NCBI GenBank assembly: GCA_965116195.1
Contig: OZ220491.1
Span: forward strand, 1,054,001 to 1,118,000
Source: Aldehydirespirator sp965116195
Lineage (GTDB): Bacteria > Actinomycetota > Acidimicrobiia > Acidimicrobiales > Aldehydirespiratoraceae
DNA: 64,000 nt
Direction: 5' to 3'
In this document: one piece after another, positions 8,597 through 15,901 of the stretch
Numbering within the stretch: position 1 is the stretch's first letter
How the letters are laid out: each line of letters opens with the position of its first letter
The notes under the pieces: generated by a model
What the model saw: only the letters and a program-made list of their open reading frames with translations
Told to the model about the DNA's origin: nothing
The model's database searches: none
Position numbers and translations under genes: made by a program

Positions 8597-9802
8597 ATGC
8601 CAAGAGTAATCTGGAAGGGAGCGGTCAGCTTCGGGCTGGTGACGATTCCCGTGCAGCTGTACAGCGCGGTGAGCCGCAAGGCTGTGCGCTTCAATCAGAT
8701 TGATTCCCGTACCGGTGCCCGCGTGCGTTTGAGAAAGGTCTCCGAGGCCGACGGCACTGAACTCTCCACAAGTCAGATCGTCAAGGGCTACGAGCTTCCT
8801 TCCGGCGATTATGTGCGACTGACTGAAGCGGAGTTGGAGTCGCTGGCCCCGGAAGCAGTTCGCACCATTGACATTGACGCGTTCGTTGATCTTGTTGACA
8901 TTGACCCGGTTTTCTATGAGAGCGCCTATCACCTGGTTCCCGACAAGACTGCTGCCAAGCCTTACAAGCTGCTCGCTGAAGCCATGCAAAAGGCGGGCAA
9001 GGTGGCGATCTGTCGGTTTGTGATGCGCTCCAAGCAGCATCTGGCGGCTGTGCGCCCCGTGGAAGGCCGCCTGATGCTCTCAACAATGCTGTATCACGAC
9101 GAGGTCGTGTCGGCTAACGAGGTCGGCGGCTTTGACGCGTTGGAGTCTGTGGCTGTTGACGAGCGCGAGACGGCCATGGCACATCAACTCATCGCCGCGT
9201 TGGAAGCCAAGTTCGATCCTGGCCGATACCAGGACTCCTACCGAAAGTCCGTGCTGGAGTTGATTGAGCGCAAAGCCGCAGGAGAAAGCACCGATACCGT
9301 GGTGCCCGCTGCGCCCACATCAGACACGGTCATTGATCTGATGGCTGCATTGGAAGCATCCGTGGCGGCTGCAAAGCAGGCCAGAACCCGCCACCCCAGT
9401 GTCGTCGGCGATGATGTTTCAGATGGGAATGTCACAGGTGATGGTGTTGGTGTTTCGGCTGGGAATGTCACAGGTGATGGTGTTGGTGTTTCGGCTGGGA
9501 ATGTCACAGGTGATGGTGTTGGTGTTTCGGCTGGCAACGCCGCAGGTGATGGTGTTGATGTTTCAGATGGGAATGTCACAGGTGATGGTGTTGATGTTTC
9601 AGATGGGAATGTCACAGGTGATGGTGTTGATGTTTCAGATGGGAATGTCACAGGTGATGGTGTTGATGTTTCAGAAGGCGTTGTCACCAGTGAGGTCTCT
9701 GTGGTCGGTGATGGTCCCGAAGCAAGTACGGCACAGTTGATGTCGAGGTCTGCTGAAGAGTCCAGTCTTGAGCCGGTCAAAGAAGTGCGCAAGTCTGCCT
9801 GA
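8597..9802 (+). CDS. ku: Non-homologous end-joining protein Ku
   Basis: Bacterial Ku, a homodimeric ring that binds DNA ends and recruits LigD. The start is typical (PRVIWKGAVSFGLVTIPVQL) and the core runs to about residue 265. The region from about 271 to 361 is a tandem repeat of a 12-residue unit like GNVTGDGVGVSA (36 bp, about 7 copies), followed by an acidic and then basic tail. The core is normal length; the repeat tail is not part of the family fold and is probably disordered. The start is ATG 8597, preceded by GGGGAGG. The LigD polymerase-domain gene follows 125 bp downstream, as is common for end-joining loci. Confidence 0.96.
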   Translation: MPRVIWKGAVSFGLVTIPVQLYSAVSRKAVRFNQIDSRTGARVRLRKVSEADGTELSTSQIVKGYELPSGDYVRLTEAELESLAPEAVRTIDIDAFVDLVDIDPVFYESAYHLVPDKTAAKPYKLLAEAMQKAGKVAICRFVMRSKQHLAAVRPVEGRLMLSTMLYHDEVVSANEVGGFDALESVAVDERETAMAHQLIAALEAKFDPGRYQDSYRKSVLELIERKAAGESTDTVVPAAPTSDTVIDLMAALEASVAAAKQARTRHPSVVGDDVSDGNVTGDGVGVSAGNVTGDGVGVSAGNVTGDGVGVSAGNAAGDGVDVSDGNVTGDGVDVSDGNVTGDGVDVSDGNVTGDGVDVSEGVVTSEVSVVGDGPEASTAQLMSRSAEESSLEPVKEVRKSA

Positions 9803-9823
9803 CGGCTCTCTGACAGAGCGTGA

Positions 9824-9932
9824 GACAGTGCGACTTGCTCGGATGGTCGTGAACTGTGGCGCGACAGTGACATCACCATTACTAGCGGTGGTGATGACAG
9901 AGCGACTTGCTCGGATGGTCGTGAACTGTGGC
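9824..9932. repeat. Direct repeat of 37 bp, 72 bp apart, reaching the LigD-Pol start codon
   Basis: Copies at 9824-9860 and 9896-9932 differ by one base. Both end in GTGAACTGTGGC, so the second copy supplies the GTG start of the polymerase gene (9928) and the first carries a matching GTG (9856) that opens a four-codon frame ending in TGA. Between them lies the inverted pair CATCACC/GGTGATG. The arrangement is a tandem duplication of the 5' end of the gene. Confidence 0.7.
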
Positions 9933-10839
9933 TGAAGCCCGGCGTGTGGCGGTGGAAGTAGACGGCCGCCTTCTCCAGTTCAGCAACCTGGACAAGGTGA
10001 TGTATCCGCTGGTCGGGTTCACCAAAGCTCAGGTCATTGACTATTACGTGCGGGTTGCACCCTTGCTGTTGGCCCACATCCGCGACCGAGGTGTCACCTT
10101 GAGACGCTGGCCTGACGGTGTGACGGGTGCGTCTTTTTTCGAGAAACGCTGTCCCAAACACCGGCCCGAATGGGTGCCCACCTGCCGCGGCCCCGGTGAT
10201 CGGGGAGGGCCGATCGACTATTGCCGTCTTGATTCCGTGGCAGCTCTGGCCTGGTCCGCAAATCTGGCCGCGCTGGAGCTTCACGCCCCGATGGCACGCT
10301 GCGACAACATCGATGAACCGACCATGCTGGTGTTTGACCTTGACCCCGGAGCGCCTGCCACGATCATTGAGTGTTGCCAGGTGGCGTTGCAGATCCGCGA
10401 AGTTCTGGACGCGGTCGGCGTGGTGTCATGGGCCAAGACCTCGGGCAACAAAGGGCTTCAACTCTACGCACCGCTCAACTGCCCTCACAGCCACGACCAC
10501 GCGACCTCGTTTGCCCGGGCGGTTGCTCAACTGTTGGAGCGGCACATGCCCAAGCAGGTGTTGTCGGTGATGAAGCGCAGCCTGCGTACCGGCAAAGTGT
10601 TTATTGACTGGAGCCAGAATGCCCGTTTCAAGACGACGGTTGCACCCTACTCGCTGCGTGCCCGCGACCGTCCCACAGTGTCCACGCCCATCTTGTGGCA
10701 GGAGGTGTCAGACGGTGCTGATGGCGAGCCGCTTGTGTTCACGGCAGCCGAGGTGCTGGACAGAATCGAGAGGCTCGGCGATCTCTTCGCTCCCACCGCA
10801 ACCCTCCAGCAGCAACTGCCGAATCCAGTGGGTCAATGA
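9928..10839 (+). CDS. LigD-type polymerase/primase domain protein (NHEJ)
   Basis: Stand-alone archaeo-eukaryotic primase-type polymerase that fills gaps and adds ribonucleotides at Ku-bound ends. It shows KVMYPLVGFTKAQVIDYY near the N-terminus, FFEKRCPKH, the catalytic acidic pair D137/D139 in VFDLDPG, KTSGNKGLQLYAP, and IDWSQNARFKTTVAPYSLR near the C-terminus. Length 303 aa matches single-domain LigD-Pol proteins; no ligase or phosphoesterase domain is attached or adjacent. The GTG 9928 start lies inside a duplicated segment. Placement after ku supports an end-joining role. A separate ATP-dependent ligase would have to be encoded elsewhere. Confidence 0.94.
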   Translation: MAEARRVAVEVDGRLLQFSNLDKVMYPLVGFTKAQVIDYYVRVAPLLLAHIRDRGVTLRRWPDGVTGASFFEKRCPKHRPEWVPTCRGPGDRGGPIDYCRLDSVAALAWSANLAALELHAPMARCDNIDEPTMLVFDLDPGAPATIIECCQVALQIREVLDAVGVVSWAKTSGNKGLQLYAPLNCPHSHDHATSFARAVAQLLERHMPKQVLSVMKRSLRTGKVFIDWSQNARFKTTVAPYSLRARDRPTVSTPILWQEVSDGADGEPLVFTAAEVLDRIERLGDLFAPTATLQQQLPNPVGQ

Positions 10840-11162
10840 CCTCTATGGCTGAGAACATCTATGGCTGAGGACATCTATGACTGAGTCAATCATCTCAATG
10901 ACTGAGTCGATAATGACGGAGTTGACGACATCTGTGACGGTGACATATGGCTGCCTGCATTCTTGGAGAGCCCGACAGTGACGTAGCGGCGCTCAGGATG
11001 TTACCGACGTGTCGCCTGCCGGTTTGTACCCGCTTTTGCCGAGTGGCAGGCAGGCCCGGTAGCGTCCAACCTGCCGCGTGAGCCAAGGCCACATAAAGGG
11101 TACGTCCGGCTCCCCTTTGCGAATAGCGTCCATGTGTCGCGTGAGGCGGGCACACTTGGGTT
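10840..11162. other. Intergenic region, no gene seen
   Basis: About 320 bp. It begins with short tandem copies around ATCTATGGCTGAG and ATGACTGAGTC (10843-10915). A degenerate AGCGTCC...CGCGTGAG pair occurs at 11061 and 11125. No open frame with family features was found. The promoter of the following two-gene unit probably lies near 11090-11160. Confidence 0.4.
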
Positions 11163-11774
11163 GTGATCCCGGCTCCGCCCGAGCGGCCGACTGACCTCAA
11201 CAACAACGGGACGCGTCTGGGGGTGGCAGCAGTGGTGCTGGCAGCAGGCGCTGGCACGAGGTTTGCCGGTGACAGTCACAAACTGCTCTGCGAGATTGAT
11301 GGTGTGGCGCTGGTGCGGCGTGCCGTGGACGCGGCCCGGGCAGCCGACCTTGATGAGACCATCGTGGTGATGGGGGCTGTGGACCTGCTTGATGTTCTGC
11401 CCACAGATGTGACCGTGCTGCACAACGAGGCATGGGAGCAGGGTCAGGCCACATCGTTGACGGCGGCGATCAGCTACGCAGGTTCGCGTGGGCATCGTGC
11501 TGTGGTCTTCGGCTTGGGTGATCAACCCGGAGTGCCGACCTCGGCCTGGGCTGCAGTCGCCAACACCGACGGCGATCTGGTCGTGGCGGACTTTGCCGGC
11601 AGGCGGCGGCCACCGGTGCGTATCGGTGCGGCGCTGTGGAGCTATCTGCCCCTCACAGGTGATGAGGGTGGCCGAGTTCTGCTGAGGCGACGGCCCGAGT
11701 TGGTGATACCTGTACCCTGCGAGGGTAACCCTGACGACATCGACACATTGGAGGACATACAGAAATGGAACTGA
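11163..11774 (+). CDS. MobA-like nucleotidyltransferase (NTP_transf_3)
   Basis: Predicted molybdenum-cofactor cytidylyl- or guanylyltransferase of the MobA/MocA type. The N-terminal signature AAVVLAAGAGTRFAGDSHKL (nucleotide-binding loop with conserved Lys) is clear. It is followed by VMGAVDLLDVL, a conserved LGDQPGVP segment (the metal-binding Asp is in GDQPG), and RPPVRIG. Length 203 aa is normal. The start is GTG 11163. Its last 10 bases overlap the start of the CoxG-like gene, so the two are translationally coupled. MocA and CoxG proteins commonly accompany xanthine-dehydrogenase or CO-dehydrogenase type molybdenum hydroxylases, but no such enzyme is in this window. Confidence 0.85.
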   Translation: MIPAPPERPTDLNNNGTRLGVAAVVLAAGAGTRFAGDSHKLLCEIDGVALVRRAVDAARAADLDETIVVMGAVDLLDVLPTDVTVLHNEAWEQGQATSLTAAISYAGSRGHRAVVFGLGDQPGVPTSAWAAVANTDGDLVVADFAGRRRPPVRIGAALWSYLPLTGDEGGRVLLRRRPELVIPVPCEGNPDDIDTLEDIQKWN

Positions 11775-12493
11775 AGGACTCGATTGAGGTGAACCACTCG
11801 ATTTCCACGGTGTGGAATGTGCTCACCGACGTGGAGCGCATCGTCCCCTGTCTGCCGGGAGCACAACTGACCGGCAAGGAGGGTGAGGAGTATCAGGGCA
11901 CTGTGAAGGTGAAGGTCGGCCCGGTCACCTCCCAGTACAAGGGCAATGCGACCCTGGAGTTGGACGATGTGGCGCACCGTGCGGTGATCGTGGGTTCCGG
12001 GCGTGACACCCGTGGTGCCGGAAATGCCTCAGCCACGATCACCGTGCAGCTCGAGGCTGTTGATGAGAGTTCCACGAAGGTCAGTGTGAACACCGATCTG
12101 ACCATCACCGGCAAGGTCGCTCAGTTCGGTCGTGGCGTGATGGCTGATGTCAGCCGCAAGCTGATGGGCCAGTTCGCAACCAATCTGGCCACGCTTATTG
12201 ATGAGGTCAACTCTGAGGTGACCGACACCGCTGATGCGCCCGCAACGGGTGCCGGTGCTTCCGGGTCAGGGACTGCTGCGACTTCTGGGTCTCAACGCGA
12301 TGACGCTGGTGCTCCTTCTGGTGGGGCCACCGAGTCGCCCAGCCCAGCTGGTGCCCCATCCGGCGGCCACGAGGCCGACGAGGTTGAGGCCGTGGACCTG
12401 CTGGCGGTGGCTGGAGGGTCCGTGATGAAGCGCCTGATCCCGGCGCTGGTCGTGGTTGCTGTCGTGGTGATCGTGTTGGTCGTCATCCTCTGA
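11765..12493 (+). CDS. CoxG-like SRPBCC protein with C-terminal membrane anchor
   Basis: Member of the CoxG family (SRPBCC fold), linked to maturation or membrane recruitment of CO-dehydrogenase-like molybdoenzymes. Residues 1-150 hold the domain, with SISTVWNVLTDVERIVPCLP, GTVKVKVGPVTSQYKG and FGRGVMADVSRKLMGQFATN. A Ser/Gly/Ala/Pro-rich linker (about 155-215) leads to a C-terminal hydrophobic helix, RLIPALVVVAVVVIVLV, a likely tail anchor as seen in other CoxG proteins. The start ATG 11765 lies inside the 3' end of the nucleotidyltransferase gene, indicating co-translation. Confidence 0.88.
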   Translation: MELKDSIEVNHSISTVWNVLTDVERIVPCLPGAQLTGKEGEEYQGTVKVKVGPVTSQYKGNATLELDDVAHRAVIVGSGRDTRGAGNASATITVQLEAVDESSTKVSVNTDLTITGKVAQFGRGVMADVSRKLMGQFATNLATLIDEVNSEVTDTADAPATGAGASGSGTAATSGSQRDDAGAPSGGATESPSPAGAPSGGHEADEVEAVDLLAVAGGSVMKRLIPALVVVAVVVIVLVVIL

Positions 12494-12531
12494 CACCGGA
12501 CGCGACTGATCATCGCGATTTAGACCACGAG

Positions 12532-12960
12532 GTGGTTGCAGGGCTACTGGGGCGAGAGCCGTTGGGGGGCTTCACGGTGGTGGTACGTGATGAGTGCGGG
12601 GTTCCGGTGGTGATCCGCAACGATCCACTGCTCACCGACGGACGGCCCATGCCAACCCTCTACTGGCTCGTTGACAGGCACCTGCGGCGATTGGTGGGAC
12701 AACTGGAAGCCACAGGTGGGGTGCGGGCTGCGGAGGCTGCCGTTGATGCTGGCGAGCTTGCCGAAGCTCATGGACGGTACGCAGCCGAACGCGATGCTGC
12801 GATCCCCGAAGGTCACAGCGGCCCCACACCTTCTGCTGGTGTCGGAGGCACACGCCGAGGCGTCAAATGTCTGCATGCACACTACGCCTGGTATCTTGCG
12901 GGTGGCGATGACCCCGTCGGCAGATGGGTACAACAACAACTGGACACAGCCCCGACATGA
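12532..12960 (+). CDS. DUF501 domain protein
   Basis: Short protein of the actinobacterial DUF501 family; function unknown. Family-typical features are the LLGREPLGGF start, VVIRNDPLLTDGRPMPTLYWL, RLVGQLEATGGVR and the C-terminal VKCLHAHYAWYLAGGDDPVG. Length 142 aa is normal. The start is GTG 12532, 38 bp after the CoxG-like gene. In many actinobacteria DUF501 directly precedes the Ppx/GppA gene, as here (70-bp gap), so co-regulation is likely. Confidence 0.88.
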   Translation: MVAGLLGREPLGGFTVVVRDECGVPVVIRNDPLLTDGRPMPTLYWLVDRHLRRLVGQLEATGGVRAAEAAVDAGELAEAHGRYAAERDAAIPEGHSGPTPSAGVGGTRRGVKCLHAHYAWYLAGGDDPVGRWVQQQLDTAPT

Positions 12961-13030
12961 CTTGCTTGGCCGCTGCGCTGCTCCCCGCCGATGTGTCGGT
13001 CTTTCGGCAGCACGAGAAGCCCGAACACAG

Positions 13031-13948
13031 GTGACTCGCGCACCGGTTGCAGTTGTTGACTGCGGCACCAACACCACACGGTTGCTCGTGACCCGAAGTC
13101 CGGGCGCTGGTCTGGTGCGTTGTGCGTCCATCACGCGTCTGGGGCGCGGTGTGGAGGCCAACGGTTCGCTTGATCCCGAGGCCGTGGAGCGCACCTTGAC
13201 GTGCTTGGGCCGCTACCGGGCTGTCATGGACGATCACGGTGTTGCTGCGGTCAGGGCTGTGGCGACCTCGGCTGTTCGTGATGCCACCAATGGCGGCAGC
13301 TTTCTGGATGAGGCAGCAGCCGTGATCGGCGCGCCTGTTGAGGTGCTCTCGGGATCAGAGGAGGCGCACCTGGCCTTTCGAGGGGCAGCCGCAGAACTCC
13401 AACCAGCGCTGCGGCCTCATCTGGTGGTGGACATCGGTGGGGGTTCTACCGAGTTCTCCTATGGCACAGCCGAGTGCCAAGCTGTCATGTCCGCCGACAT
13501 CGGCAGCGTGCGGCTCACCGAGAAGTACCTGCATCACGACCCGCCTCTGGCTGAGGAGTTGTCGGCTTGTTTGTCTGTGATCCGGCTGCATCTGGACGAT
13601 GTTGTCAGGGAGATTCCAGAGGCCATGTCCGACTGTTCTCTGGTGGGAGTGGCCGGCACTGTCACGACGGTTGCTGCTGTCGAGATCGGCTTGACGCAAT
13701 ACGACCGCAGGCAGATTCATCATTTCCGGCTTTCAAAGGCCGCAGTTGAGGATGTCTTTCGCACCCTGGCCACAGAGTCGCTGCAAGACCGTCTTCACAA
13801 TCCGGGGCTGCATTCGGATCGCGCCGATGTGATCTTGGCCGGGATTTGCATCCTTGTGGAGGTCATGCGCTACTTCGACTTTGAGGAGTGCCTGGTGTCG
13901 GAGTCTGACCTGCTGGACGGGCTGGCATTTTCACTGTTGGAGACCTGA
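13031..13948 (+). CDS. ppx: Exopolyphosphatase/GppA family protein
   Basis: ASKHA-fold phosphatase that removes phosphate from polyphosphate or from pppGpp. The phosphate-1 motif is VAVVDCGTNTTRLLVT at the N-terminus and the phosphate-2 motif is VVDIGGGSTEFSYG. AGTVTTVAAV and FSKAAVEDVFRTL-like segments follow. I start it at GTG 13031 (305 aa), which gives the usual family length; the open frame extends upstream into the DUF501 gene but that part has no homology features. The C-terminal extension of long Ppx enzymes is absent, as in actinobacterial short forms. Polyphosphatase and guanosine activity cannot be told apart from sequence. Confidence 0.9.
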   Translation: MTRAPVAVVDCGTNTTRLLVTRSPGAGLVRCASITRLGRGVEANGSLDPEAVERTLTCLGRYRAVMDDHGVAAVRAVATSAVRDATNGGSFLDEAAAVIGAPVEVLSGSEEAHLAFRGAAAELQPALRPHLVVDIGGGSTEFSYGTAECQAVMSADIGSVRLTEKYLHHDPPLAEELSACLSVIRLHLDDVVREIPEAMSDCSLVGVAGTVTTVAAVEIGLTQYDRRQIHHFRLSKAAVEDVFRTLATESLQDRLHNPGLHSDRADVILAGICILVEVMRYFDFEECLVSESDLLDGLAFSLLET

Positions 13949-14024
13949 GGGCATCTGAAGACATGGGCACAACTCACCCTCTCCAACAGGAGCGGGTCTG
14001 GGTCAAGGGCTAGAGTTCAATTCC

Positions 14025-14840
14025 GTGACCACTCTGCAGGGGCGGCGAGTGCTGTTGAGACCGTTGACGCGCCACGACTTCAAAGCCTGGCGAGAGGTGC
14101 GCCGCCGCAACCGCGACCGGCTTGCCCGTTGGGAGCCGAGGGCAGGGTCAGGACAACTCGACGTGAACGAGATACCCGGGGCCTTTGCAGTCCGCTGCGC
14201 AGCGCGTCATCGTGAGTGGCAGCAAGGGGTCGGGTACGGCTTTGGCATCTTTGTCAACGGTCATTTCCGTGGTGAGATGAACCTGTCATCTGTGCTGCGA
14301 GGCCCATTTCAGTCCTGCTATGTGGGCTACTGGATTGACGAGGCGGTGTCCGGTCAGGGCTATGTTCCCGAGGCGCTGGTGGTCGCGGCACGCTTCGTGT
14401 TTGAAGAGTTGGGCCTGCATCGTCTGCAGGTGTCTATCGTTCCTCGCAACGCTGCGAGTCTGCGGGTTGTCGAGAAGTTGGCACTGCGATGCGAGGGTCT
14501 TGCCGAGCGTTACGTCGAGATCAATGGTGTCTGGGAAGATCATTACCGCTTCGCCATGACCGAGGAGGAATGGCTGGTTCAAGGCCCTGAGTTGGTTGCT
14601 CAGTGGCTCGCTCCTCAGCCGGTCAGCACCTCCCGGTCGGGCGCGGGCACGGCCACGGGCGCAGCCGCGGCGACGGGCGCAGCCGCGGCTACAGCTGCGA
14701 CCCCGGCCACGGTCAAGTCATCGGCCTCGGGTGCGGCTGCGGCCGCGGCCACCTCTGCGAGTGCGACCAGCCAGCCCGATGTCAGCAGCCCGGCCAGAAC
14801 CTCGGGGCGTCGTTTCAGGAAGGGGCCGACCTGGAGCTGA
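14025..14840 (+). CDS. GNAT acetyltransferase, RimJ/RimL-like
   Basis: N-acetyltransferase resembling RimJ, which acetylates protein N-termini such as that of ribosomal protein S5; the substrate here is not known. The GNAT core spans about residues 1-190: RVLLRPLTRHDFKAWREVRR, VGYWIDEAVSGQGYVPEAL (acetyl-CoA loop), LGLHRLQVSIVPRNAASLRV and DHYRFAMTEEEW. From about 205 to 260 the protein is a low-complexity Ala/Thr/Gly/Ser tail with 18-bp repeats, not part of the fold. The start is GTG 14025. Confidence 0.88.
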   Translation: MTTLQGRRVLLRPLTRHDFKAWREVRRRNRDRLARWEPRAGSGQLDVNEIPGAFAVRCAARHREWQQGVGYGFGIFVNGHFRGEMNLSSVLRGPFQSCYVGYWIDEAVSGQGYVPEALVVAARFVFEELGLHRLQVSIVPRNAASLRVVEKLALRCEGLAERYVEINGVWEDHYRFAMTEEEWLVQGPELVAQWLAPQPVSTSRSGAGTATGAAAATGAAAATAATPATVKSSASGAAAAAATSASATSQPDVSSPARTSGRRFRKGPTWS

Positions 14841-14889
14841 TCCCTGGAGCACCAACGTTCAACACGGTTGCGCCAACTTGCGGCAGGTG

Positions 14890-15657
14890 TCACGAGGGCG
14901 TCGGCTTGGAGCTGATCCTGGCCTGAAGTCCGTGAACCAACTCTTTGAAGGCGGGTTGGTCCATTGACCAGAGTTGAGGTTGCAACTCGTGAGCAACAGC
15001 CGTAGCGGAGTCGGCGATCTCATCAAGTGAGAGGATGGTGGCCTTGGTTCGGGCCACCAACTCCTTATGCTGGGCCGCCGCTCGGCCCGCCAGGTCATGC
15101 GCCCGCTCCAGCAGGTGCTCATCATCCACCACGTCCCAGGCCAGACCGGTGCGACGAGCGTCCTCGGCCGAGAGCACCTCACCGAAAATCACCATCGCCA
15201 TCGTGGTGCTGCGGTCGGTCATGTGTTGCAGCCGCCAGGTATGGCCGCCACCGGGATGCAGGCCGATCTTCAAAAAGCGGGAGTCAAAGCGCGCCCAGCG
15301 GCGGCCGGCAATCACGATGTCACAAGCCAGCACCATGTTCATTCCAGCCCCCACAGCAGAACCGTTGACCGCAGCGACTGTCGCCAGCGGCGAGTGCGCC
15401 ACCCGGAGGAACCCTTCGTAGAAACGCTCAATGCCGGTTGTGCGTGAGTCCAGGAGCCCGTTGAGGTCAGCCCCTGCGCAAAAGCCCTTGCCGGCCCCGG
15501 TGACCACGAGCGCCCCGATGCCAGGATCAGCTTCAAGATCATCCAACGCAGCGGCGATCTCCTCATTCATGGCGGCGTTCACAGCGTTGCGCTTGGCCGG
15601 GTCGTTGAGCGTGAGGGTGGCTACACGGTCGGCTTTCTCAACAATCACGTAAGACAT
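14890..15657 (-). CDS. Enoyl-CoA hydratase/isomerase family protein
   Basis: Crotonase-fold enzyme, probably hydrating enoyl-CoA in beta-oxidation. It has TLNDPAKRNAVNAAM, the oxyanion-hole segments GKGFCAGADLNGLL and AAVNGSAVGAGMNMVLACD, and FDSRFLKIGLHPGGGHTWRL. One canonical catalytic Glu position (first residue of the E-x-G-x-x-P-type segment) reads FLKIGLHPGG without Glu, so another crotonase reaction is possible. The start ATG 15657 gives 255 aa, the usual length; the frame is open for 82 more codons upstream but those lie in a 73-bp tandem repeat. It is convergent with the GNAT gene (49-bp gap). Confidence 0.9.
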   Translation of the reverse strand: MSYVIVEKADRVATLTLNDPAKRNAVNAAMNEEIAAALDDLEADPGIGALVVTGAGKGFCAGADLNGLLDSRTTGIERFYEGFLRVAHSPLATVAAVNGSAVGAGMNMVLACDIVIAGRRWARFDSRFLKIGLHPGGGHTWRLQHMTDRSTTMAMVIFGEVLSAEDARRTGLAWDVVDDEHLLERAHDLAGRAAAQHKELVARTKATILSLDEIADSATAVAHELQPQLWSMDQPAFKELVHGLQARISSKPTPS

Positions 15658-15685
15658 GCAGGGCAGTATGGCGGCACCTGGGACG

Positions 15686-15875
15686 GTTTGGCCGGACGGC
15701 CGGGTTGACTTGTCGGACCTGGTGCTCTTCGGTACCTCATGTTCACCCAAGACGCACGGTTTGGCCAGACGGCCGGGTTGACTTGTCGGACCTGGTGCTG
15801 CTCGGTACCTCATGTTCACCCAAGACGCACGGTTTGGCCAGACGGCCGGGTTGACTTGTCGGACAGTTGGGGGTT
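15686..15875. repeat. 73-bp tandem repeat, 2.6 copies
   Basis: Unit starts GTTTGGCCAGACGGCCGGGT and recurs at 15686, 15759 and 15832, exactly 73 bp apart; the third copy is partial. Each full unit contains CTCATGTTCACCC, giving false in-frame ATG codons at 15739 and 15812 in front of the MFS gene. It fills the divergent intergenic space between the hydratase and MFS genes, so any promoters there are inside or beside the array. Confidence 0.9.
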
Positions 15876-15901
15876 TGTGGCTGGCCGTGCCCGCCGGTGT
15901 C

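Noticed and set aside
9238..10284. Minus-strand frame of 348 codons over ku and LigD-Pol
   Set aside because: Its repeats mirror the Ku tail repeats and both + strand genes have full family motifs.
12671..13030. N-terminal extension of the Ppx gene over DUF501
   Set aside because: The extension overlaps an identified gene in another frame and the Ppx fold begins right after GTG 13031.
15812..15901. Longer N-terminus for the MFS transporter
   Set aside because: The extra codons come from the 73-bp tandem repeat and are not hydrophobic in the way a first helix would be.
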